Positions 7,538 to 17,023 of a DNA stretch of 64,000 nucleotides are shown in pieces. Source of the DNA: a virus. The stretch covers positions 1 to 64,000 of the IMG/VR virus record IMGVR_UViG_3300050025_000126; one strand, 5' to 3'. Both the position numbers and the translations under genes were made by a program. A model generated the notes under the pieces. It was not told the DNA's origin. It saw only the letters and a program-made list of their open reading frames with translations, and did not search any database. How positions within the stretch are numbered: position 1 is the stretch's first letter; each line of letters starts with the position of its first letter.

Positions 7538-8455
7538 GTGCCAGAGACGATTCCTTCTATATACAGCGTGTCATCTATAGGTGGTGGCCATCATGGCGGA
7601 ACCTTACCCAACGACAATGTGCGTCTAAGATTTGGCGAAGTCAAGAGAGAAATCCTACCTAATAGTAAGGAGTCGTATTCCAAGCTGTACCGCGAATATG
7701 AAGTCTTAGTGCAGCATTATGAAGGCGGTTCTGCAACGCACCGCATGTATCATCACTGCATGGTGTTAAACTCTCTTTGCGGCCTTGGAGACCATTCGGA
7801 TATGGCCCTTAGGACCTCTGATAAACCAGACTTTCATTTGGGCAATGGCTCTAGGGTGTTCTTGTTGTGTGTAGAAGGGAACGACGCTAGGGCAATTATA
7901 ATTGGTGGACCACAGCAAAGGTTGGATGATTCTCCAAAAGGGTTGCACAAGGAATTAGAATACAATGGCGTCAACCTTCAAATCAATGATGATGGGTCTT
8001 GGACGTTGGTTAACAAGGGCAAGACTAATTCAGACGGCTCTATGAGTGATAAGGCGGATAGTGAAGGTGCAGGGACAACTGTAAAAGTAGAGTCTAATGG
8101 TAATTTTATTGTTAATACCCAGAATGGTAAATGTATTATCAATGTGAACCACAAGTCAGGCGCTATTGACGTTCAGGCCTCGGATACTATTACTATTAAA
8201 ACTACTAATGTTTCGGTTGAGGCCGATACAATTGATTTGAAGTCAACCTCTACTAATATCAATTCTGACTCTGTTGGCGTTGGCTCTAATGCCGTTTCCC
8301 CTGCGGTCCTTGGAGACAAACTTGCCGCTATCTTAAGTGAAGCCTTTGGAGTCATTGGACCTACATTACCTACATCTCCACAACAAGCCGCTGTAGCCGC
8401 CGCCGCAGCTCAACTTGTTACCGCATTGTCTTCCTCAGTTAGGGTGGCTCAATAA
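7538..8455 (+). CDS. Central spike / baseplate puncturing protein (gp5/gpV-like)
   Basis: 305 residues. The N-terminal region (about residues 20-130) contains the pattern of an OB-fold spike protein with a long beta hairpin (REYEVLVQHYEGGS). The C-terminal part from about 140 is a run of short beta repeats (IDVQASDTITIKTTNVSVEA) typical of the triple-stranded beta-helix needle. No lysozyme domain is present, unlike T4 gp5. The gene follows the hub gene and overlaps the fibre gene by one base (TAATGG). GTG start chosen from late-motif spacing. Confidence 0.65.
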   Translation: MPETIPSIYSVSSIGGGHHGGTLPNDNVRLRFGEVKREILPNSKESYSKLYREYEVLVQHYEGGSATHRMYHHCMVLNSLCGLGDHSDMALRTSDKPDFHLGNGSRVFLLCVEGNDARAIIIGGPQQRLDDSPKGLHKELEYNGVNLQINDDGSWTLVNKGKTNSDGSMSDKADSEGAGTTVKVESNGNFIVNTQNGKCIINVNHKSGAIDVQASDTITIKTTNVSVEADTIDLKSTSTNINSDSVGVGSNAVSPAVLGDKLAAILSEAFGVIGPTLPTSPQQAAVAAAAAQLVTALSSSVRVAQ

Positions 8456-11400
8456 TGGCTATAGACCCAATTGCCCTAAGAAACAAAATCCTGTGGTATC
8501 TTAATCAAGCCAACCACAACAACAACCAAATAACGAGCGACATGTGGCTCGCTGTGGCAAAAGCCCTGTCAGACATGTTTGGCGATGGCGCAGGAGACCA
8601 CAGAAATCTATCCCATCGTTCAGATCCAGACCAACACCCCGCGTCAGCTATTTCAGCCGATACCTCGACCTTTAACCACAACCTAAGCAACCTAGATATA
8701 AACGTCCAGCATGCGCTAGAAACGCTCGATGACCTTGTCCTAGGGGTAGACGACCACAAAGTAAAAGCAGACGCCCCAGACGGCTCCCCAGACTACCTAC
8801 AAGGCAAGATAAAGGATGGAGCACACATAGCTTGGACGATTGACACTACCGGGGGAATAAGGAAGCTAAGGGGGGATGTTACCTGGCCTACTATTCCTTC
8901 TGGTCCGACTGCATCATTAGAGATACCCTTACCCGATGGAGTAGGAGACCCAGGCGACACATCTAGCAATGAATATGCCGCCAAAAGACACGTTCACCCT
9001 GCTCTAACTCCAGCAGCCGCTGCATCTACTTTATACACTGCGCAAAAACTAGACCCTAATGACCATGGTCAAGTGGTTAGCGTATTTATCTCTTATACTT
9101 CATGTACTCCGTCTTTGTGGGCTGGCTGGACCGAGATATCCCCTGGGGTAATGCAAAAAAATACTACAGGATGGTTGTCTTCGGCTCAGTTTGACGGGAC
9201 AATGGTTATTCCTCCAGCTGGCTTGATTTCTGATCTAGTAGGCAAGACCGTATTGGCTTATGCTGGTCCAGGTGAATCAACCTATGACCAAGCATTGAGC
9301 GGTCCTTACGTTGTTGAAGATGCTGGGGGAAGTTGGGTGTGGACTCTTGATATCCCAACAAGCACTTACTATTGGTTGTATGTGCCTACTTATGCCAGAA
9401 TGCGTCGTGCTCCTGGATACGATGCAGCGGCTGGCTTTGTTCAAAACATGACCTTCCAGACTCAAACCGGAAATGTCTACGGCACCGGCTTCTTTACCCT
9501 TACTACACCTCAACCAATTACTTTAGATGTTACCCCTCTTGCTTGGACATTCACCCCAGGCCCTACATATCCTTGGGTCCTTACCAAAGAGCTTCTTACT
9601 AATAGTCAATTGGTTTCAGAAGGTGTTAGCAATGCTACCCTGTCGATATCTAAATCTATAGGAGGGTTAGGCAACGCTGCTTTTGATGGTTTTCCAACGT
9701 TAGTAGGGACGCCTGGATTGTCTAGTCTGCCTGCTGGACCTTGGAAGTTTGATTTTGAGGGTGTTTGGTTGGATGCAGATATCGGTGGCAGCACAGCCAT
9801 ATCAGTAGAGGCTTATCGAGTTTCTGGAACTAGTGGGACTCTGTTCACTACCCCTGGTACCATTATACACAACACCGTTGCTGCTCCGCTATCGATAATT
9901 TACAACGCTCCTTCTTTTGCTTGGTCTCCTACAGACCAATTAGTATTTATTGCTCACGTTCAAAATACTGTAGACACTGGATCTAGTCTGGTTACGGCTA
10001 ATTTTATTTACAACAGTGCATCAAGGCTCACTAGGGTTACCGTTCCTTTTGATATGGCCGGTGGAACAAGTGGAGACCACAGATTCTTATCTCATCGTAA
10101 TGACCCTAGTCAGCACTTAGCAACAGCTGTAGATACCGATACCGGTTCTTTTACTAATAACCTATCGGGCGCAGATACAACTGTCCAACACGCTTTAAAC
10201 ACTTTAGACGCTCTTACGTTTTCTTCGTCTTTGCCAGCTCCTTATTATTCTATTGGCGGCAAGGCTTCTATTGGTAATCCTAGTGGGGCTGTAGAGCTAT
10301 TTAACGTAGGTACAACTGGACAATTTACAGTTACGTCAGCTGGTGTTGTAGCCGCGCCTAATATCACTGCAACTCCAGGCGTTGCTAAGACACCTATTTC
10401 AGATGGTTCAGCGACATTGAATTCTTGGGTAACCAATGCTCCAGCTGGGTCAATCGTTACTTCTACAACAAATGTCACAATTGGTTCTACGGCTCCTAGT
10501 GGTATCGGACAGACTTTAGTAACGACTTCTACGACCAATGCAACTTGGCAAAGTATTGTATTAGCTTCTTCGGTCAGTGGAACGACCAATTACGTATCTA
10601 AATTTGTTTCTGCTTCGGCTATTGGTAATTCGCAGATTTTTGACGATGGTACACATGTAAGTATAGGTAATACATCTACCACCGCTTTATTAAACGTGGG
10701 TACAGCTGGCCAATTTACGGTTACATCAGCTGGCGTTGTAGGGGCAGCTAATATTACAGCTACTCCTTCTGCTACTAGAATTCCTATCTCGGATGTTTCT
10801 GGTACATTAAACAGTTGGGTTACCTCTGCCCCCGCTTCTTCGTTTGTGACCTCCACCACAAATGTTACAATTAGTTCTACAGCACCATCGGGAGCGAGCC
10901 AGGCTTTAGTAACTACCTCTACCACTAATGCAACATGGCAAGTCGTAGCCACGTTGTCTAGCTCTACCCCAAGCGCATTAGTCTATGGAGGGGCAGGTAA
11001 TGCTGGTTCTGGGACATCTGCATCAAAGTTTGACCACGTCCACCCACTCCCACAAATAACGCAATCCCAAATAATAACCGCCTTGGGCTCTATCGTCTCC
11101 CCTGGCACTTATACTAAAGTAACCGTTGATGCAGCTGGACTAGTTACTGTAGGCGGCTCAATATCTCTTATCGATGTGACTACAGCTCTAGGGTATACTC
11201 CTGTCTCTACCACTTCGGGCACTACCAATTTCTTGCCTAAGTATTACGCCGTTACTTCTCTTACTCCGTCTCAGGTTTCTGATGATGGCGTTACTATTAC
11301 AATGGGTACAGTTGCCAATGCCACGCTAAGGGTTAATGGCGGGACGGCGTCTATGTACATTGGGCAGTTGTCCGATAATACAGGATATTCCGGTCTGGCT

Positions 11401-12036
11401 GTTTCTTCTGGTATATCTACTTCTAATTTTTGTTTCGCTGCCGACGTAACTGCTGGAACTGTTGTAAATGCCAATGCAGGGAAGACGGTATTTTTCAACG
11501 TAGGGAACGTTAATTATGCTTCGGTTACTAATACTGGTATTGCCGCGTCAAATATTTCAGCTACTCCAGGAGCTGGTACTATACCTAAGGCAGATGGAAG
11601 TGCAACTCTTAATAGTTGGGTAACAGGCCGTGTGATATCGGCTGGGGCACAACAGTTTACTTCTGGTTTAATTGTAAATCCGGATAGCACTTGGCACGAT
11701 GTTGTTTCCACGTCTATTACATATGTAACAGGGGAGACAATTATCTTAGACGCATCTATTCAATTTAGTACCGTTTATTCTAATTCTTCGGTAGGAGTAA
11801 GTATTTGGATTTCTGCAAATGGTGGAGCTTATGTTTTTTATGGATTAAGCAATTTGTGTGTGTGCTCTACTTTAATTGGAGGGGGTTATTATGCTACAGG
11901 GTATGCTCATGCGATTTTAACAGGGGCAGCGCCAGGAACAATGAGCATTGTTGCTAGGGCGCTGTCTTATAACAATTCGGTTACGGTACCAGCTGGATCA
12001 AATTACGCCGAGCTTCGTATTCAAATAGTGAAATAA
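8455..12036 (+). CDS. Repetitive tail-fibre or baseplate fibre protein
   Basis: 1193 residues, rich in Ser, Thr, Ala, Gly and Val. Two copies of a module beginning GDHR-LSHR-DP-QH and ending QHALETLD lie at about residues 46-96 and 540-587. A second module (NVGTTGQFTVTSAGVV to TTSTTNATWQ) occurs at about 617-702 and 747-831, with a shorter third copy near 1014-1058. The HVHP motifs near residues 181 and 862 are common in fibre proteins. The C-terminal 120 residues are unlike the rest and may be the receptor-binding tip. The gene ends just before an early promoter. Confidence 0.6.
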   Translation: MAIDPIALRNKILWYLNQANHNNNQITSDMWLAVAKALSDMFGDGAGDHRNLSHRSDPDQHPASAISADTSTFNHNLSNLDINVQHALETLDDLVLGVDDHKVKADAPDGSPDYLQGKIKDGAHIAWTIDTTGGIRKLRGDVTWPTIPSGPTASLEIPLPDGVGDPGDTSSNEYAAKRHVHPALTPAAAASTLYTAQKLDPNDHGQVVSVFISYTSCTPSLWAGWTEISPGVMQKNTTGWLSSAQFDGTMVIPPAGLISDLVGKTVLAYAGPGESTYDQALSGPYVVEDAGGSWVWTLDIPTSTYYWLYVPTYARMRRAPGYDAAAGFVQNMTFQTQTGNVYGTGFFTLTTPQPITLDVTPLAWTFTPGPTYPWVLTKELLTNSQLVSEGVSNATLSISKSIGGLGNAAFDGFPTLVGTPGLSSLPAGPWKFDFEGVWLDADIGGSTAISVEAYRVSGTSGTLFTTPGTIIHNTVAAPLSIIYNAPSFAWSPTDQLVFIAHVQNTVDTGSSLVTANFIYNSASRLTRVTVPFDMAGGTSGDHRFLSHRNDPSQHLATAVDTDTGSFTNNLSGADTTVQHALNTLDALTFSSSLPAPYYSIGGKASIGNPSGAVELFNVGTTGQFTVTSAGVVAAPNITATPGVAKTPISDGSATLNSWVTNAPAGSIVTSTTNVTIGSTAPSGIGQTLVTTSTTNATWQSIVLASSVSGTTNYVSKFVSASAIGNSQIFDDGTHVSIGNTSTTALLNVGTAGQFTVTSAGVVGAANITATPSATRIPISDVSGTLNSWVTSAPASSFVTSTTNVTISSTAPSGASQALVTTSTTNATWQVVATLSSSTPSALVYGGAGNAGSGTSASKFDHVHPLPQITQSQIITALGSIVSPGTYTKVTVDAAGLVTVGGSISLIDVTTALGYTPVSTTSGTTNFLPKYYAVTSLTPSQVSDDGVTITMGTVANATLRVNGGTASMYIGQLSDNTGYSGLAVSSGISTSNFCFAADVTAGTVVNANAGKTVFFNVGNVNYASVTNTGIAASNISATPGAGTIPKADGSATLNSWVTGRVISAGAQQFTSGLIVNPDSTWHDVVSTSITYVTGETIILDASIQFSTVYSNSSVGVSIWISANGGAYVFYGLSNLCVCSTLIGGGYYATGYAHAILTGAAPGTMSIVARALSYNNSVTVPAGSNYAELRIQIVK
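10303..10950 (+). repeat. Internal duplication in the fibre gene
   Basis: Two copies of a module of about 85 codons (10303-10560 and 10693-10948) are clearly alike at protein and DNA level. A partial third copy lies at 11494-11628. This looks like intragenic duplication in a fibre shaft. Confidence 0.6.
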
Positions 12037-12039
12037 TCC

Positions 12040-12068
12040 TTGACTTTCTTCAAGGTCTATGGTATCAT
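12040..12068 (+). promoter_or_regulatory. Early sigma70-type promoter, + strand
   Basis: TTGACT (12040-12045), 17 bp, TATCAT (12063-12068), 21 bases before the ATG at 12090. It starts directly after the fibre stop codon. The leader carries GAAAGGA as ribosome site. Confidence 0.65.
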
Positions 12069-12089
12069 AAGGGTTTTGAAAGGATACGA

Positions 12090-12485
12090 ATGATCAAAGT
12101 AACTCTAAAACAGCTCAATTACGCAGTGACCACAAACGCCTGGGACGCTTTCCTAAACGCTAAGAAGCCTATTTCTGTCAAGCTGGCTAACAGGAAGATG
12201 CCTGAGGAAGTAACCGAGGCCCTACAAATGTTTAATGACGAGAAGCTTCGATTAGCCAGAGAGCTAGGCGTTGAAAACAAGGAAACGCAGCGTTACGAAC
12301 GTATTCCAGAGAACAAAGCGTTGTACGACAAAATTGCAGAGCTTGAACAGCAAACCGTAGACCTAACTGGCAATCCGGTAGATTTTAATGATTTGAAGGC
12401 TTTTGACCAAGAGACCAAGCAAGATGGTCCTTGGAATCCAGATGAAAGAGTGCTAGGCGCCTTAGAGTCTTTTATCAAGTTTTAA
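12090..12485 (+). CDS. Hypothetical early protein (131 aa)
   Basis: A soluble, helical, charged protein with no recognised motif. It has its own early promoter (12040-12068) and ribosome site, so it is an early gene inserted on the same strand as the late genes, between the fibre gene and a small membrane-protein gene. Function unknown. Confidence 0.6.
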   Translation: MIKVTLKQLNYAVTTNAWDAFLNAKKPISVKLANRKMPEEVTEALQMFNDEKLRLARELGVENKETQRYERIPENKALYDKIAELEQQTVDLTGNPVDFNDLKAFDQETKQDGPWNPDERVLGALESFIKF

Positions 12486-12544
12486 TTGTAATATACCATG
12501 CTTATCCGGTTGACGCACACCACTGAAACGATAGGAGAACAGTG

Positions 12545-12730
12545 ATGGAGATAGCTCTTTGTATTGGGGTGGCTACTGTCGGAGTTGTAGCGCTTATGGT
12601 GTGTGCAGCCATGGCGCTTTGGCCAATAAAATCAACACCTCTTCCGCCTTTACCGTCTACGGGAGATCCATGGAAGGACGCTGCGCAGGAATGGGACCGC
12701 GCTGCTAAGTTGTGGCGCGAGGTTGGCTGA
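12545..12730 (+). CDS. Small single-pass membrane protein (61 aa)
   Basis: The N-terminal 25 residues are hydrophobic (IGVATVGVVALMVCAAMALW) and would form one membrane helix. A proline-rich linker and a short amphipathic tail (WDRAAKLWREVG) follow. The ATG at 12545 is preceded by AGGAG at 8 bases; a GTG three bases upstream is less likely. It ends before a strong bidirectional terminator. Confidence 0.55.
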   Translation: MEIALCIGVATVGVVALMVCAAMALWPIKSTPLPPLPSTGDPWKDAAQEWDRAAKLWREVG

Positions 12731-12759
12731 AATAGGCGTCAACCGGATAGGCATGTAAT

Positions 12760-12803
12760 ATACAAAACGTCGGTCTTTGTTGATAAGTACCGACGTTTTG
12801 TAT
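12760..12803. terminator. Bidirectional intrinsic terminator
   Basis: A 15-bp perfect stem, ACAAAACGTCGGT with ACCGACGTTTTGT plus flanking pairs, and a 14-base loop (12775-12788). A and T runs sit at the outer ends of the stem, so it can serve both the + gene ending at 12730 and the - gene ending at 12808. Confidence 0.8.
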
Positions 12804-12807
12804 TGCG

Positions 12808-13338
12808 TTAATTACTTCTTTGTGTGTAGGCGACGGCGGAAAGTATTGTCTTCTGCAATACTCTGTGGAACAACTCGACGATAGACGGTCCTACCTTATT
12901 CCAGCCGCCATTATACTGCGTCTCGTCACCTTTCTTTACGGTTTCTCCCTCTTGGAGGAAACGGTATCGAGGAGCAGCTTTGATCTTGCGGCGGTAGGTA
13001 AAGCTCACGTGACCAGCGTTTTGACCTACGTAACAAGTAGACTCCCAGCCCCGCCGCCCCCAAAGCTCGTCTCCTTCTTTAAGAGTCTCGTCCTTAAGCA
13101 AATACCGATATCCTTCTGGTGGGGTAGCTGGTGCTCCACGGAAGATTTCGGGCTTGGCAATATAAACGGAGGTAGGGCGACTATACTTGGCATCAAAGTT
13201 GCCACTTGGGATACCGTGGTGGTCCTTACAGAATTCTTCGATCTCCGCAAGGAAGGGGTTAATTTTCCCTTCTCCCAGGGGAATGGTCCAGTAAAGGTCA
13301 AGAAACTTTTGGAACTCGGGAGTGAACTTTTGCGTCAT
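12808..13338 (-). CDS. YR-family protein with unique N-terminal domain
   Basis: 176 residues. The first 75 are not repeated elsewhere in the window (helical, FLDLYWTIPLGEGKINPFL). Two B-type domains follow: YRYLLKDETLKEGDELW ending TYRRKI, and YRFLQEGETVKKGDE, whose end has diverged. It has a standard leader with AGGAG and an early promoter at 13366-13393. It ends at the bidirectional terminator. Confidence 0.65.
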   Translation of the reverse strand: MTQKFTPEFQKFLDLYWTIPLGEGKINPFLAEIEEFCKDHHGIPSGNFDAKYSRPTSVYIAKPEIFRGAPATPPEGYRYLLKDETLKEGDELWGRRGWESTCYVGQNAGHVSFTYRRKIKAAPRYRFLQEGETVKKGDETQYNGGWNKVGPSIVELFHRVLQKTILSAVAYTQRSN

Positions 13339-13365
13339 TTGTTTATCTCCTAATTGTTAAACCGT

Positions 13366-13393
13366 ATAATATCATTTTCCCAGGTTTTGTCAA
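13366..13393 (-). promoter_or_regulatory. Early promoter for 12808-13338
   Basis: TTGACA (13388-13393), 16 bp, TATTAT (13366-13371) on the - strand. The leader is 27 bases with AGGAG. Confidence 0.7.
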
Positions 13394-13403
13394 CATCAAT
13401 CTT
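13389..13403 (+). promoter_or_regulatory. Late motif, leaderless geometry
   Basis: GTCAACATCAATCTT, then 6 bases (TAGAGG), then the GTG start at 13410. Confidence 0.6.
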
Positions 13404-13409
13404 TAGAGG

Positions 13410-15971
13410 GTGGCGTCTCCTTCTACGAATGTAAGTATAGCTTCTAACGCAGCACCCAAAGGAACCTGGGAGGGAGCTACGCCCGTTGAAGGCCCGGTTA
13501 CAGTAGACCAAAATTTAAGACTTGCGTCAGACAATGAACAAGACATCTATGTAGAGGACAGCTTTTGGCCTAGGCCCAATTTGGACCCTACAAAGTGGGA
13601 CCGCCTGTGTCCATATCAGCTTTTAGTAGTCCAAGTCAAGAGAGATAAAACGTATTCTCCTTATAGGGATTGGCAATACACCCTCCCTCTCCCCCCGGAG
13701 TCAATGCAAATATCGACTCCTTTTGCTGTCCAGGGAACCGTGACGCTAGATGGCTATGTAGAAGAACATAACGCAGCGCCCATTAGACACATCGTGTTTA
13801 GAGGGACTACCGGTTTCTTGCCAGCCAGAGATACAGGCGCTTCTAGAGGTGGTACTGGTGCGTTAGGCAAATTAGAAGACCAAGTGACTTCTATCTTTGC
13901 TGGTACGGCTGGGGTCGATAGAGCTATTACCAATGGTGTCAAGCAAGCCTACAACTCAATTACTAATTCTTCCCCTCAAGCCTATAACGTACACCAAACA
14001 GCCGAATTCAATGTTACTACCCAAAATAACCTGTTAGTAAACACAACTGGCTTTGCCCAAATAGCCTTGTTGAGAGACTTCCTAGAATCCTATGTAGCCT
14101 TCAAAAAGAAGAACACCGAGATAGCTAAGACTCTTAGGCTGGCTGTTGCTATATGGAAAGACAATCAGGTCTTCCTAGTAACCCCTCTTTCGTTTGATGT
14201 ATCTAAAGACGCTTCTTCGCCATTGGAATACAAATACTCGTTGGCCTTCAAGGCTTTCAAGCGAATACAATTAGAAGCAGGTAACTTCCTAGACGAATCA
14301 CCTACACCTATCAGGCACTCTCCAAACCTAATTGCTAGAGCTATTAACACTCTTACCAACGCTAGAAGAGCTGTACAGGCTATTGGCACTCTTAACCAGG
14401 CTGTCTTAGGGGATATTGATTATATCTTCAAGCCTTTCCACGATACTATTCTTTTAGGCAAGGATATCCTTGGGGCTACTTTGTCTGTAGAAGATATTCC
14501 TTCAGCCGTTAAAGAGCGGGTCAAGGTAAATATTGTTAATCTCAAGTATGATTCTAATCAACTGTGGAATCAAATTAGCTCTGGTCAAACCTCAAAAGAT
14601 TCGGCTAACTCAGTCAAGACCTATGTATCTGCCAAGCTAAAGGATTTGCCTAGTGGTAGTCCTGATAACCGGTCATCTCAAAGTAACGCGGTTGGTAATA
14701 GGGGTAAGGTAGCTTTAAAGGACATTCCTAATGACTTAGCTAGTCAAATACCTTTGTCCGCCTTGGCCTTGTCTCCTGCAATTACTACCATTATCCTTAA
14801 TGACGTCAAAAGGGTCAGAACACTTAGACGCAAAGACTTTGAAGATTACGCTAATACAATTAGAAACACTGCTGACAAGATAGCTTTCCTTGTAGGAGCT
14901 GGCGACCCTACTTATGCCGAAACCTATGGCATCAATGTGGCTCCTATTAAATCAGAGCCTACTCAAAGCGATTGGGATAACCTCAACGCTTTAAATGACT
15001 CGATAGCTATTATGCAACAGTTTGCTGCTACAGCCGATGGAGAGCCTACCCAAGGCCCAACTTACCTAGAACAATTCGGCGGGCTTGCTGTGGCATCTGG
15101 GATAGCCTGGACGCAACCTGTATCTAAGTTTGCCATTCCATTCCCTTATGGTGGAACGTTGGAGAATTTGGCTTCTACGTATTTGAATGACCCCAATCGA
15201 TTTATGGAGATTGTGGCGTTGAACGGGTTGAGGACGCCTTATGTGGACGAGGTAGGGTATACGATTCCTTTGAATGTAAATGGAAACGGTAAGTCAATTA
15301 TAATACCGTTTAACGCAGATCTATATGTAGGCAAGACGGTTTGGCTTTCTTCTAATGCGTCAAATAGAAATCAGTACACCATCGAAAGTATTCAAACCGT
15401 CCAAGACGTTTCGACTATCAAATTGAATGATACGGTTGATTCCTACAAGACCGCCGACAATGCTCGCCTAGAAGCGTTCCTAAGCGGCACAGTTTGCTCT
15501 AGGAACCTCATTTGGATACCCTCGGATGTAGAACCCCTAGACCCTGAGTCGGTGGTCACAAAAGACATCCCAGGCGTAGACGTGACTGACCCAATGGTTT
15601 CGATTGGGGGAGTTGATTTGATGCTGGGGCCAGACTTGGATTTGGTGCTGGTGGATAATGAGTTGCGTTATAGCGTTGGGTTGGCTAATATTGTGCAGTG
15701 GGTTAGAAGCGTGTTGTCAATTGAAAAAGGCGAATTGCTCCAGCACAAAGACTTGGGCATGCCTCTATCGATTGGCATGTCTCTTGCAGACTTTAACGCC
15801 CAAGACGTCGTAACAGCAATTCGTAAGCAGCTATCCCAGGATTCAACCTTTAGCCGTATTGATAAAATCGTTGTTACTCAAAACGGCCCAGGAGTTAGCA
15901 TCGATATTTCAGCTTTGGTTAGCGGAACGTCTGTCCCCCTTCCTCTGTCATTTGGAATGAGACTATCGTGA
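13410..15971 (+). CDS. Baseplate protein with LysM and gp25-like domains
   Basis: 853 residues. The N-terminal region (YTLPLPPESMQISTPF at about residue 90) resembles tail proteins of the XkdP/gp53 type. A LysM-like segment (GTLENLASTYLNDPNRF to YTIPL) lies at about 577-620. The last 125 residues (GLANIVQWVRSVLSIEKGE, then DLGMPLSIG) match the T4 gp25 / P2 gpW wedge family. So inner-baseplate functions that are separate in T4 appear fused here. The GTG start is set by the late motif 6 bases upstream. Confidence 0.65.
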   Translation: MASPSTNVSIASNAAPKGTWEGATPVEGPVTVDQNLRLASDNEQDIYVEDSFWPRPNLDPTKWDRLCPYQLLVVQVKRDKTYSPYRDWQYTLPLPPESMQISTPFAVQGTVTLDGYVEEHNAAPIRHIVFRGTTGFLPARDTGASRGGTGALGKLEDQVTSIFAGTAGVDRAITNGVKQAYNSITNSSPQAYNVHQTAEFNVTTQNNLLVNTTGFAQIALLRDFLESYVAFKKKNTEIAKTLRLAVAIWKDNQVFLVTPLSFDVSKDASSPLEYKYSLAFKAFKRIQLEAGNFLDESPTPIRHSPNLIARAINTLTNARRAVQAIGTLNQAVLGDIDYIFKPFHDTILLGKDILGATLSVEDIPSAVKERVKVNIVNLKYDSNQLWNQISSGQTSKDSANSVKTYVSAKLKDLPSGSPDNRSSQSNAVGNRGKVALKDIPNDLASQIPLSALALSPAITTIILNDVKRVRTLRRKDFEDYANTIRNTADKIAFLVGAGDPTYAETYGINVAPIKSEPTQSDWDNLNALNDSIAIMQQFAATADGEPTQGPTYLEQFGGLAVASGIAWTQPVSKFAIPFPYGGTLENLASTYLNDPNRFMEIVALNGLRTPYVDEVGYTIPLNVNGNGKSIIIPFNADLYVGKTVWLSSNASNRNQYTIESIQTVQDVSTIKLNDTVDSYKTADNARLEAFLSGTVCSRNLIWIPSDVEPLDPESVVTKDIPGVDVTDPMVSIGGVDLMLGPDLDLVLVDNELRYSVGLANIVQWVRSVLSIEKGELLQHKDLGMPLSIGMSLADFNAQDVVTAIRKQLSQDSTFSRIDKIVVTQNGPGVSIDISALVSGTSVPLPLSFGMRLS

Positions 15972-16273
15972 TCTCTAAAACTTGCAGCAAGTGCCATTTC
16001 ACTAAGGATGTTGAAGATTTTTGTAACGACAAAAATAGAAAGGATGGGAAATACCCCCAATGTAGATCTTGCCGCAGCGATGGGTCTAAAAGTAGGAGCA
16101 AGAGCAATTCGGCAAGAGAGTTAATCACCGTACCCGTAGAGAAAAGATGCCCAAAGTGTAAATCCGTAAAAACCAGCGACCAGTTTGATAGATGTAGAAG
16201 CAAACCGGACGGACTCAAGGGCATCTGCAAGGTATGCTGTCGGGATTGGGTAAATTTAAAGACAATCCGTTAG
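15968..16273 (+). CDS. HNH-associated zinc-finger protein, catalytic part missing
   Basis: 101 residues with two CxxC...CxxC units (CSKC...CRSC and CPKC...CKVC). Each matches the zinc finger that precedes the catalytic domain of phage HNH endonucleases. No H-N-H motif follows, so it is a truncated or repurposed homing-endonuclease relative. The GTG start overlaps the stop of the baseplate gene by 4 bases. It ends before the convergent YR gene. Confidence 0.5.
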   Translation: MISKTCSKCHFTKDVEDFCNDKNRKDGKYPQCRSCRSDGSKSRSKSNSARELITVPVEKRCPKCKSVKTSDQFDRCRSKPDGLKGICKVCCRDWVNLKTIR

Positions 16274-16312
16274 CCTTACAAGGAGTTATTAATTATTTAA
16301 AGAAGCACGACC

Positions 16313-17023
16313 CTACTTTGCTTTCCTGCGGAAGCGATAAGTTGGTTGCTCCTTGACCTTGTAGCCCTCAAAGCCGTCGTTTATAGCTATGTTAAACCAG
16401 CCCCTAGTTACAGAATCATAAGCTTGGTCTCCCTTGCGAACGACTTCATTGTTCTTCAAGGTGCGGTACTTGGGCTCTGGCTTCTTGACTGGTGGTGTTG
16501 TGATTAGACGGCGCCTGGACCTTTCAGCCCCCTGCTGTTGGTTGGTTGTTTTACCAACTTCAACAGACGGTCGCCATCCAAGGCCGGTAATTACTTCGTC
16601 GCCCTTTTCTACAACGTCTCCATCAACCAAGTAGTAATAATGCGGATCGTTAGCTCCTGGTATCTTTACATTTGGGTAGACTTCTTCCTTGGGCTCTTCG
16701 ACAAGGGCCAATTCATTAATCTGAAACATTCCAACCGTTGCGTCATCTGCGCTTGCATATTTAATTGCCTTCTTTACAATTGGGTCCGGGCGGTAGCAAA
16801 GGTTCTTGTGCCAGTGACCGGGGATGTCTTTACCTACTGAACAAACATGCAGCTCGGCATCGTCTTGAACTACAGTCTTCGCCTTTTTGTCTATATACAA
16901 ATAAAGGTCCGTTTCTTGAAGGATTTCTCCCGCCTTAAGAAACCTTCCTGGTGGCAAAACTTGCTTGTGCTTCTTTCCGTTGATGTCTGTGTATCGATGG
17001 TACTTCTTGGTTGCTTGCGTCAT
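16313..17023 (-). CDS. YR-family protein, domains A-B-B
   Basis: 236 residues. An A-type domain (LPPGRFLKAGEI, ETDLYLY, CYRPD) spans about residues 1-75. A connector follows, then two B-type domains (YYYLVDGDVVEKGDE ending SRRRL, and YRTLKNNEVVRKGDQ ending YRFRRK). It is the last gene of the - strand operon that begins at 19936; the ATG overlaps the stop of 17023-17304. Function unknown. Confidence 0.65.
   Translation of the reverse strand: MTQATKKYHRYTDINGKKHKQVLPPGRFLKAGEILQETDLYLYIDKKAKTVVQDDAELHVCSVGKDIPGHWHKNLCYRPDPIVKKAIKYASADDATVGMFQINELALVEEPKEEVYPNVKIPGANDPHYYYLVDGDVVEKGDEVITGLGWRPSVEVGKTTNQQQGAERSRRRLITTPPVKKPEPKYRTLKNNEVVRKGDQAYDSVTRGWFNIAINDGFEGYKVKEQPTYRFRRKAK

Noticed and set aside
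10245-10952. Long - strand ORFs (114 and 120 codons) inside the fibre gene
   Set aside because: They arise from the Thr/Ser/Val-rich repeated codons of the fibre modules read in reverse.
12820-13353. A 177-codon + strand ORF
   Set aside because: Exact antisense of the YR gene 12808-13338, which has promoter, ribosome site and family domains.
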